From Ganoderma boninense (lineage: Eukaryota > Basidiomycota > Agaricomycetes > Polyporales > Polyporaceae), in contig CM035309.1 in assembly GCA_002900995.3 (NCBI GenBank), positions 2,796,389 through 2,860,388 on the forward strand: a DNA stretch of 64,000 nt, written 5' to 3'. Below are positions 12,161 through 21,290 of the stretch, one piece after another. Within the stretch, counting starts at the first letter, position 1; every line of letters begins with the position of its first letter. Below the pieces are notes generated by a model, which searched no databases, was not told the DNA's origin, and was given only the letters and a program-made list of their open reading frames with translations. The translations under genes were made by a program, and so were the position numbers.

Positions 12161-12581
12161 GTGCCCGCGGCTGGACCACTCGTTCCATGGTTCTGTGCCG
12201 CTCCAGCCGCGCCGTTCGACGCGCTCGCAGGGTTCCCTGCAAGGTTCATCGCGGGTGTCATCTCGTTGGTGTGCGCTCCTGCGCGCAGCGTCGTACTGGG
12301 CGTTGGGCTCCGATACGTCCGGCACCCCTCGTACACCGGCGCCGCTCTGGTCCTCCTTGAGACATCTCATCCACTTTGGTACCGCGGGATACGTAACACA
12401 GTGCAGGATCGAGAACACTCCCGCTGTCGCGTTCGTGTGGATATGGCGGGTGGGGACTATCTTCTCGGTCCCTGTCGTTGGGCCGCAGATGCAGCGTGGA
12501 AGACCACCAGCTGGGAAACTTGGGATGGGTAGTGAGTACAGGGTTTACGTACCGTATCGTTTGTTTCCTTACGTCTATTGA
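12161..12581 (+). pseudogene. Isoprenylcysteine carboxyl methyltransferase-like relic (C-terminal part)
   Basis: The hallmark ICMT segment GLRYVRHPSYTGAALVLLE occurs at about 12300-12362. It is followed by IHFGTAGYVTQC, then VGTIFSVPVVGPQMQ, and finally the family C terminus YRLFPYVY with a stop at 12581. ICMTs methylate the C-terminal prenylcysteine of CaaX proteins in the endoplasmic reticulum membrane. The pieces are in different frames: one-base breaks fall near 12360-12372 and 12490-12500, with no introns there. I found no convincing N-terminal exons upstream. It is either a decayed extra copy or a gene damaged by consensus errors. Confidence 0.6.
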
Positions 12582-12599
12582 TTCTGTCATGTCTGTGGT

Positions 12600-14628
12600 T
12601 CGTGGTTCGTATTCGGGCAATTAGCCAGCCTTGAAACATTTCTGTCAGAACTCGAAGTCGGTAGTGGTGATCCACATGACCCACCAAAAATCAGCTTCAT
12701 TGATGCAGTTCTCCGCGGACCAACGTTTTCCGCATACAGAAGCGAACGATTCGGCACCTGAGAGCTCAGAATGAAGTCGCAGCGAAGGAGCGAAGACAGG
12801 CATGTTCGGGCGCTTTCGACGGTCCCTCCTGGCTCCTGGCCGCTATCAGGACCCCGGACAGCGCTGGAGATTCTACAGCAGCGGCTCTGCAGGGTGGTGA
12901 GGACGGACGGCGGACGCGATGTGGACGTCAGCGTGAATAATTCTCAAGATAGGCTGCGTTTCAAAAAAAGACGTACCTCCAATCCATGTGGAGAATCTTT
13001 CCTCGTGCTTCAGAAGCCCCACAGCCGTGACGGCGCACAGGCCATCGCCAGGCTCCTTTATACGCGAGAGACCCATTGGTGGGTGACCCTGTTGCACTGG
13101 TAAATGACTCATCAGGTTCGCGAACATGAGACGTACCGCGCGAGAGCCCAGACCCACGTTGTGCGTTGAGCATCAGCTCTTGTCGGCCAGAGGGTCTAGG
13201 ATTTTTCGGTCTATGCCACTTACATTGTCTGTATGCCTCGATACTGATTGATTCCTCCGTTTAGGAGAGACAAGGTCCGCATAGATGACTTCGATGATAG
13301 CAATACACCTGCCCCCACTGAAGCCGCATCACGTTCCACCGCCGCAGCGAAAGTCGCAGACCACCATGTCCAGCTATTGCGCGGCAACGAAGATGGCGGG
13401 GCCGATGGCGACAATGAACGCAAGGAGACATGTTTTCTCCCGGGGGTAGACGTGGGTCGCCGATGAAAGGGAAGATCGCGATGGACGCGATGGTGTCGCG
13501 CTACCTACCCACACGAGGTTCGTTTCGTGCAGTTTGCCCACGATCGCCAGCAGCGCAGTCGGAGTCGCAGTCTATATGGATGATGGCGAGCCGACATAAT
13601 GCACGACGGCAGCGATAGGGGCGGAAATGTGGTTCACAAGTGGAGCGCGGCATGTTGACCATGAGGTTGCAGACAAACTACACTAGTATCCAGAATATCC
13701 AGAAGTTGAGGCCACGCTTGAACTCTGCGGCCAGACAAGCACTGCGCATATGCAGTGAGTAGTTTGGACTCGACGAATACGTTTGGAAACACATGATAGA
13801 GAACTCATTAGAGCAAGAAGTACAGGGCACTCCTGCGGCAGGGGTCGCGCAGGGTGTATGAACCCTACTATCTCGCGGCTCGCCTCCGCACTGGGGCTTC
13901 TATGAGGACGCCTGACACCGCAGCAGTGATGCCTTCGAACGGATACCTCTTTGTTGACCCATCGTGCGTACGTCTTCACACTCACCGCAGCCTGCAATGC
14001 GATAGTCCGCGGGACCACGGGGAGGAAGGAGGGGGGGCGAATGCCTCAGACTCGAAGTGTACGCGCCATCCTCGTCGGCTGCCCATCCTCATGCACTGTG
14101 TTTCACGCCCTCGCACGTAGAATGACCCATGCTCAGCAGCACTTACTCTGCTCCGCTGTACAATATATGCGATATCTGAAAAAGGTTTTGAGCACCGCAC
14201 TGCAGGAAAAATATGAGGTGCTTACAGCCCTCACGATCAGTGAAGACCACTGCGTCTCCGTGAGCCTGGAATAATTTTATGATGCTGAGAGTCGCTATAT
14301 AGCGTAGTAATGTTGATTTGGGTCAAGTTAATGCCTGAGATGGCTGAGGAAAGACTGCGAAGGGTACAGGTAACAGTAACAGTCATAGCTGGTGGTATCA
14401 TATATGCGGTCGCCCATGGGCGTCTAAAGCAGAGGCGAATTCGTGCCGGACCGATGTGCCGAAAGAGCTCGATGAGTGGGCGTCAAGACCTCGACCTCTC
14501 CTCCGACCACAACGACTGCCATCGCCATCTCATCCTCCTCTCCTCACACCTTCATATCCTCGTCCACCGCTCTCTGACAGCGAAATTTCTTCTGTGTAGT
14601 CTCTTTCTGGCCAAGGGCCTCGAGGAAC
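12600..14628. other. Two-kilobase stretch without a confident gene
   Basis: Minus-strand ORFs here (12873-13173, 13220-13423, 13683-14018) contain hydrophobic pieces and possible splice sites. I could not assemble them into a recognisable protein. They may be a decayed membrane-protein gene. The last few hundred bases should hold the MED25 promoter. Confidence 0.35.
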
Positions 14629-17600
14629 ATGTCTGACATCGTTGCTGTCGTCTGCGTCCTTGAGTCTTCTCTCGCTCTCGCTGCTGAGTGGCCTCAAGTC
14701 CTCGGAGAATACCTCGTGCCACTCCTGGCTCGCCTGGGAGAGGGCCCATACGTCGCCTTCGGTCCGTCTTGTACTTGATTAATGGCCGCCGTGTCTCACA
14801 TTTAAACAGTTCCGGATGGCTTTCGTGACCTACGCGACCGCCGACACTCGCCCAACGCCAATCCTCAGCCAGGCTTTCTTCTCCCAACCCAATATCATCA
14901 TGAAGGCAATGCGGGAACAGCCACACGAATGTGGCGTCGGTCAGACTGCATCTGGTGGAGGGCAAGGGATGGCTGCGCTGGAAGGAATCGTTACAGCTTT
15001 GGAGGTACGTCCTAGGGCCATATGCTACTTTTTACCTCTCGATAAGGCTTGAGCCCTTCGTGCAACCCTATTTGGTTGGATGTTGCCCTCACCCAATCCT
15101 TGTCCCCGCGCATATACCTGCTGTGAGAACGCAGTTGTACTGCCCTCCCACAGAAGGATGCGATTCTGCTTCTACTAAACGTCTTTCTCATGGTTCGACA
15201 TCGAACGAGACCCATATCATAGTTGTACAAGACCTTTCCCTATGACACGAAGGCCAACAGCTCACTCCTAGTGCAACCACCCAGGCCATCTGAACTTTCC
15301 GGGTGGACCATTGGCGTGGGTTCCAAGTAGTGCGATCGTTCGTGACGACTCTCAGAGTCAGAGTCTGCCCTCTTTTGCGATTGTTTGGGTCGAAACCAGA
15401 TGTTTGCTATAGCTCTTAGGAATGGGTCTATGAGCGGTCAATGCTGATCAATCTACAACCCTTCTAGATGTTCGAAATGTTTAAAACCTTGATGGAAACG
15501 CCACATGTACGTCTTTTCATGGTGGCGAAAGTGAACAACATTCACATGCATTAGAAAGCCAGCGTTCAGAACCATACATACCATCTCATCCATCTAGCAT
15601 CCACTCCCCCGGACTCTGCAAAGCGACCGCTTTGGAATTCGCTTCCGGCATACGATTCTGTTTCTTGGGATACCCTACCTACCGAGCTTAAGGAGGTATG
15701 TGAGCATGCTCCATTGATTGACCAGTCTTCAACTCACGCCCACGCTCGTGACAGCGCAAAATCAACTACAGTAATGTTCTCTTGAAGCAGATCCCCCGAT
15801 TGTCGAAACTACAATCATCAGTGCGAATCATCATTGGATTCTCGACGTAGTCAGCTCTGACACCATCTAGGCTGCCGTCGGGTCACCACAGAGTCCGTGG
15901 TTTTCGGTCCGCTCGCCGCACATCATCCACCTCAGCGGATTTCCGCAGAAAGGTACGTCCGTCCGATGGCCCGTAGCCCGAGCGTGACGACATACCGGCC
16001 ACAGGTACAAAGCGTCCCAACTCCAATGGGCAAGCTCCGGACCAAAGTCCCGAGACCTCGAAGCGTCTCAAAGTTCAAAGCTCCCCGAAGCCGAAGAAGT
16101 CTCCCGCAACACCCGTGACGCCGGCGACCACCCATGCCAGTACGCCTGCCGTCCCTCCGTCTTCCTCTCCCCCCATACTTCCGCCTGCCGCTCCTGCTCC
16201 TGCTCCTGCTCCTGTGCCTCCTGTTCCCGCCCCTGCTACCGCACATCCCCAGCCCCCAGCCCCAGCCCTAGCTCCAGCCCCAGCTCAGCCAGCCCTCGCC
16301 GCCGCGCCAGCGCAAGCACCTGCTTCGGGGCCCGCAGCGGCGCCGGGTCAGTCCAACCCCTCAGCCAGCATGCAGAAGATGCTCTCAGACCCCGCGCAGC
16401 TCGCAGAGCTCAACAAAAAGCTGCACACCTTCGAGCTCCTGCTGCGCAAGGACGTGGAGCGTGCCAACGAGCTCGACAAGGCAGGCCGCGCGGCGGAGTC
16501 GGCTGAGCTCAAGAAGGACATACGGTTCCGGGCCGAGAAGTTTAGCCTCTTCAGGTCGCAGCTCATGAAGGCACAGGGTCAGGCCCAGGCGCCGCAGAGC
16601 GGGCCCTCGGGGAGCGCGAGCGAACGCGAAGCCAGGAGACGCATCTGTCCGCCGGTATGAGCAGTGGCGCGAAACCTACGGAGGCCACAGCCGGGCCATC
16701 GACTGCCACTGCGATGGACGTCGCTGCGAAGCCAGAGACGGGAGCGGGACATGCGCGACGGACGCCCGTGCTCCCGCCCTCTGTCCCGCCGGGGAGCAAG
16801 GGGCCTCCGCAGGCCCCGCTCGACCCGAACATCGCGGCGCAGATGACGAAGCTCATCGAGCAGACGAACAAGCACCCGCCCGGCATATCGGCGCAGCCGT
16901 CGGGACCGCCACCGCCCACTGGCAGCCCGGAGAAGCCGCAGGCTCCCGCCGCGACCATCCAAAGCACGGGGACGTGGCAGGGGACGTTCACGTGGCGAGG
17001 ATTCGACTCGGAGACGCACGTCCGCAAGGACCTGCAGACACAGGTGCTTATGGTGAACCCGAAGGGCGAACTGATGTGCGTACATTCACTTCATCGCGTT
17101 GCCAAATGCGTCTAACCCGACGTTCGGGGGCACCCAGGCGCGCCGACCTGTGGCCAAACGTGCTGTCGTTGGCGCCGTCGCAGCACGGCGCGGTGCCCAC
17201 CGCGATGCTCGTGCAGTGGCTGAAGCGCCAGCAGTGCGTCGTCATGCACGTCGTCTCGCATCCGCAGGCACCCGACTCCAAAACGAACGAGGAGAACTTC
17301 CGCCAGCTCAACCGCCTCCTCACAGAGAAGAACGTGGTACGTCTCCATTCGTCGTCCGCTTTGCGTCTACGTGTAGAAAAGTAACTTACAATTGGCCTGC
17401 GGGGTAGTACGCGCTTGCCGCGTGGCCGTCCAACAAGCCCGAGAACCGGCTGCTCATCTTCTCGCAAAACGCGCCCAACGTCCTCTCCGCCGCCTTCTTC
17501 TACGGCCCCGGAGGGATGCCCGAGCTCCCCAAGCTCCCGGAGGGCGGCGCGTCGATGGCCGGCCCGTCCGCCGTCGGCGTCAACCCCGCGCAAAGTCAGC

Positions 17601-18398
17601 CTCAGAGCCTGAACCAGAACCCGAACGCCAATGCTGGTGCTGGTGCTGGGGCCGGTGCCAGCGCGGGCGGGAACCAGGCCGCGACGGCGATGATGATGAG
17701 CGCGCAGCACCGGCAGATCTTCGCGCAGCTGTTCCAGACGATGTCGCCCGAGCAGCAGGCGGCGTTCCGCCAGCTGCCGCCCGAGAAGCAGAACAACGTC
17801 ATGCGGCAGCTCCTCACCGTGCGCATGACGCACGCCCGCCAGCAGCAGCAGCACAACAGCAACAGCAGCAGCAGCAGCAGCAAATGCAGGCGCAGATGAT
17901 GAACATGAACCAACAGCAACAACAACAACAACAGCAGCAGCAGCCCCAGCTGCAGCCGCAGGGCCTGAACCCGTGGCTCGGCGGGCAGCAGCCGAACGTC
18001 GCCGCGTTCCTGTCCCAGATCGCGAGCGCGAACCACGCGCAGCAGCAGGCGGGCCCGTCGAACCCCACGCCCCAACCGCATCCGCAGCAGCAGCAGCAAG
18101 CCCCGAACCCGATGGCGAACCTCATGATGAACATGGGCGGCGGGGGCATGGGCATGGGCATGGGCGGGCCGAACACGATGAACTTCGGCATGGCATGCCC
18201 CAGCAAGCACAGGGACAGGGACAGGGACAGGGCGGGCCGCAGGGCGTGGGGATGCACAGGCGGACGCCGAGCGGGAACAACGTCGGGCTGAGCTACGAGA
18301 TGCTGCAGTCGTTCATACAGCGGAACCAGGAGGGCGGAGGCGGGGGCGGGGGAGCGGGGGCGGGGGCGCCGAATGGGTCGTTGGGAGGGATGGCGTGA
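14629..18398 (+). CDS. MED25: Mediator of RNA polymerase II subunit 25
   Basis: Subunit of Mediator, the nuclear co-activator linking transcription factors to RNA polymerase II. The N-terminal von Willebrand A region starts at 14629 (SDIVAVVCVLESSLALAAEW) and continues with FRMAFVTYATAD, EMFKTLMETPH, HLASTPPDS, WDTLPTELKERKINYSNVLL and PWFSVRSPHIIHLSGFP. An Ala/Pro-rich linker follows, then a charged helical segment (about 16370-16580). A second folded domain runs from GTWQGTFTWRGFDSE through VPTAMLVQWLKRQQ to ENRLLIFSQNAPNVLSAAFF. A Gln/Met/Gly-rich tail ends at 18398. The tail needs two one-base corrections, near 17851-17856 in the CAG tract and near 18191-18193. One VWA intron (15005-15467) is unusually long. 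The first donor is uncertain. Confidence 0.87.
17839..17945 (+). repeat. CAG/CAA polyglutamine tract in MED25
   Basis: Nearly uninterrupted CAG/CAA codons encoding glutamine runs on both sides of a Met-rich spacer. Such tracts vary in length between strains and are prone to slippage and sequencing error. One of the two MED25 frame breaks is at its left end. Confidence 0.85.
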
Positions 18399-18770
18399 GT
18401 TCGACTTGTGGCGTTTTGTCAGTGTGTGTGTGTATGTTTAGCGGTTGTATCATAGATCTCGGTGGGCCACGTCGCAAATATTCTTTGGAAATTCGGGTTC
18501 TCAGTGCAGACCGGTCGGACCGGGTGGCCGTCAACGTGCAACGGCGACGATGAATTCGATAGATCGTCCATTATCAGACTCGTCTCCTTGGTTGGGTTGT
18601 CCTCGCTTTCAGCTCCTTTGCGCACTCGCAGGAGCGGCAGTCAAGAGTCAGCCGCACGGGGGACCCCTGACCCATCTCTGGTCTGCTCTGCAAGAGTTTC
18701 GTGACATACGGCAACTCCGACTCGGATACTTACGGTTCGTCCGGGATCTACGAACGCTGGCATGCGAGGG

Positions 18771-18778
18771 TATAAAAC
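18771..18778 (+). promoter_or_regulatory. TATA box of the small gene at 18.9 kb
   Basis: TATAAAAC about 100 bases before the ATG at 18878. It argues that translation starts at 18878 and not at in-frame ATGs nearer the box. Confidence 0.55.
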
Positions 18779-18877
18779 CATGTGCTCCCCCAAATCTATA
18801 CCCCACCTATCTTGCCCTCCTACACTCTACCAGTCCACTTCCCTTGCGCCCCTCTGCATATCCATATCTCTCTCATC

Positions 18878-19319
18878 ATGTCTTACTTCCTCTCCTCCGA
18901 CGCGCGGCGCCGCGCGCTGCTCTCCTCCCTCTCCCCCAAGCTCTCCGACGCCGCCCAGTTCCCCCTCTCCGCCATCCTCGCCAAAGCTCCCCACCCTCCC
19001 CGACGACCCCCTCCTCGACGCTCCCGCACAGCTGCCTCTTACTCTTCCTCTTCCTCTTCCCCCCGGCCCTCCGGCGCCGACCACCAGCGACTACAACGAC
19101 GACCTCCCCCCTCAAGTTCAGGACCAAGTTCAGGACCAAGTTCAGGGCTCGACCTCTGGAGGCCCCCAAACACAAACGGCCTTCGAGACAGTGCCTCTTC
19201 CTTTGGACGACACCGACGACGCCGACAACCGCCTCAAAACCGACAAGAAGAGGAAGAAGCGTTTCCTGGGCTCCCGGTCTCTCGCCTGGTGGCAGATCCG
19301 GTTCTGGAAGCGGGGCTGA
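18878..19319 (+). CDS. Small Ser/Pro-rich protein, possibly related to the 4.6 and 45.3 kb genes
   Basis: I do not recognise this family. The ATG at 18878 (ATCATGTCT, with a TATA box upstream) opens SSDARRRALLSSLSPKLSDA, which resembles the RRR-L-SSLS-SD-RFP start of the genes at 4602 and 45303. The plausible C-terminal half (SDYNDDLPPQ, three 12-base repeats around 19112-19147, LPLDDTDDADNRLK, and a basic KKRKKRFLGSRSLAWWQIRF ending at 19319) is again in the +1 frame relative to the start. I found no acceptable GT-AG intron joining the two. Homology to the other two genes is suggested by the start, the frame switch and a GGACTGGACT-like tract downstream. It is not proven. Confidence 0.4.
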
Positions 19320-19914
19320 GCCTAGCAGGGCTAGGACTGGTACGTATCGCAAATCGGCTGGCTCCGGCTGGTGACTTGCGCGTGGACTGGACTCTGGACT
19401 GGGTAGGACGGACTTGGGTTCGGGCTCGGTGCGGACGCGGACGCGGACTGGTGTGGGACCCTATGTAGTTAGATTGTAGCACGATCGCTAGAAGTGTATC
19501 CAGGACAATATATTTGGTTCGGGTCGGGGCGGCGCTGCCCATCTCCGAGTCCGCCGCCTGTGGAGGGCTGCCAGGCTGGTCGCCGCCGCTGTATAACGCC
19601 GGATTCGATGCTGCAGCACGGGGCTCGGACGGTGTGCGCGACTACGCTCACCGGCTTGAGGACGGCGGTGGTCGGTCAGCACGATCCCCGACCGTTTTTC
19701 CTACATATAACGGCGCGTGTCCAGTCGGAGTTCTGGCTGTAAACCCCCATTGTATTATCTGAGAAAACTAGTCACTCATCTTATAGGTTCTATGAGCGGA
19801 GAACAGACTATTGTACAACCGTCCTAGTACTACACCTCGATTAATACCTGGCGACCCTTCGCGACGGACGATGCTCTTGTAGATATGCCGTCGACGGCAG
19901 TGATGCAATATCGA
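19320..19914. other. Intergenic stretch between two 3' ends
   Basis: This separates the small plus-strand gene from the PITH gene. It starts with a GGACTGG-rich tract like those beside the small genes at 4.0 and 44.7 kb. No further gene was seen. Confidence 0.5.
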
Positions 19915-20890
19915 TCACGAGCCGCTGGCAGGAGTGCTCCAATTTTCGTTCATTCCTTGGATCTTGTCGTGGTCGGCGAGATTGGGCTTGGATTCGTACA
20001 CGGTCAACACAGGTTCGAACTTGCGCTGTCACATCCGATCAATCAGCACAGTGCGTTCGTTGTGTCAAAATTACAGGAGCTTACTTCGCTCCACTGCCCG
20101 AGGAATCCGACGTAGTATATGCGGGTCGTGTCCGCTCCTTGGGATGCAGGGAAGAATAGCGTGATAGAGGTCACGTTCGGGAATTTTGCAGGCCTACAAA
20201 GCTTCTCGGTCAGCGAACCCGCTCCTCCGTACCGTACGTCCTCAACCCGCATCATCGAGACCAACAGTGAACACGCACATGACGTGATACTCGCCCACCT
20301 CGCGACCTTGGGGGACTGTGAATTCCTGAACGGGCTTCTTGTCCTCGAGGTCGGAGAAGTCAAGGTGCTCCATGTTCGGAAACTGCAGGACTGGACGTCA
20401 GATTCTGAGCTGACGACTGAAAAGATATGCGACCCACGAGAGAAACCTTCGCTGCCGTTTGATCGCCCGGCCCTGTCTTGAGTAGCAAGGCCCGGAGCTT
20501 CACCGCGCCGGTGAATGGAATACGGATGATCCTACAACGCAACAGACGTCAGTGGCCTCATCGTCGTGCACGAAAACTGATGCGGTGCTCCCACATCTGG
20601 TCATCTGCATCAGACTCAAGGTACTAAATGCGACAGAGTAAGCAGCTGTTAAAGATTGCAGGATACTTAGAGCTCACGGAATCTTCGTCTAATCGCTGGT
20701 CCCAGGGTTTTACGACTTCTGGGCCTTTGCCAGGCTCTTCCACGTTCAGCGCGACCACGTTCGCGCGGTCGATGCGCGAAAACAGGTTGTCCCTGTATCC
20801 GACATCCTCGGGAAGGCCGTGGTCGTGGTCGTGGTCGTGGTGGTCGCTCTCGTCATGACATCCTCCCCCGTGTGAATGATTGTGAGCCAT
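19915..20890 (-). CDS. PITH domain-containing protein
   Basis: Homologue of the PITH (proteasome-interacting thioredoxin C-terminal) domain proteins, related to the C-terminal half of TXNL1 and to fungal stand-alone PITH proteins. The ATG at 20890 opens a His/Asp-rich leader (HSHGGGCHDESDHHDHDHDH), which is typical. Then come YRDNLFSRIDRANVVALN, KPWDQRLDED, IRIPFTGAVKLRALLLKTGP, FPNMEHLDFSDLEDKKPVQEF, KFPNVTSITLFFPASQGADT and RIYYVGFLGQWSE. The C-terminal exon VYESKPNLADHDKIQGMNE ends at 19915. Several introns of normal length separate the blocks, and no frame break was found. The likely role is in cytosolic or nuclear proteasome-associated redox or quality control, inferred from the family only. 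Confidence 0.9.
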
Positions 20891-21035
20891 GTTCTGCGGC
20901 TGCACTTGGACTTGAACTTCGAAGTGATGGTGAAGGCTTGAACTACGTTGTGGCGCGGCAGCCGGCGGTGCCGGATGCGCCACTGCGCCACAAAGGTCAA
21001 ACGAGGCCAAATACATACCTTGACTTAGGCGCCTT

Positions 21036-21263
21036 TTAAAGTTTTGCTGGCGCACGTTGGTTGCTCTTCCCTCGCCACTTGTACTTGACCTTGGGCCCGT
21101 ATGCTTCAATCATTGCAGGAACGCTGTGCATTCCTGGTGAGTTTGTGATTTCTGTTCTGTATTCTACATGATGGTACTCTTGTAATTTGCGTTCGATCGC
21201 CTTCGTCCTCACACCAAAGGGGAGCACTCGCCTGTGCGCCCTGGGGGCGAGGGTATGAGACAA
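21036..21263 (-). CDS. Unassigned small basic ORF
   Basis: I do not recognise this product. The last exon reads RVLPFGVRTKAIERKLQEY ... HSVPAMIEAYGPKVKYKWRG and stops at 21036. The composition (basic, aromatic, few low-complexity residues) looks like real protein. An upstream piece with LERHAEYLEDVGPLAISHED and a GTAAGT donor at about 21270 may be its preceding exon. It could equally be a C-terminal extension of the neighbouring DPB11-like gene. It lies about 150 bases from the PITH start. Confidence 0.35.
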   Translation of the reverse strand: MSHTLAPRAHRRVLPFGVRTKAIERKLQEYHHVEYRTEITNSPGMHSVPAMIEAYGPKVKYKWRGKSNQRAPAKL

Positions 21264-21290
21264 CTTACCTTTTGCTGATCCTTTCCTGGC

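Noticed and set aside
17048..17854. 268-codon minus-strand ORF and neighbours to 18257
   Set aside because: Antisense to MED25. The Leu/Cys runs are the complement of CAG repeats.
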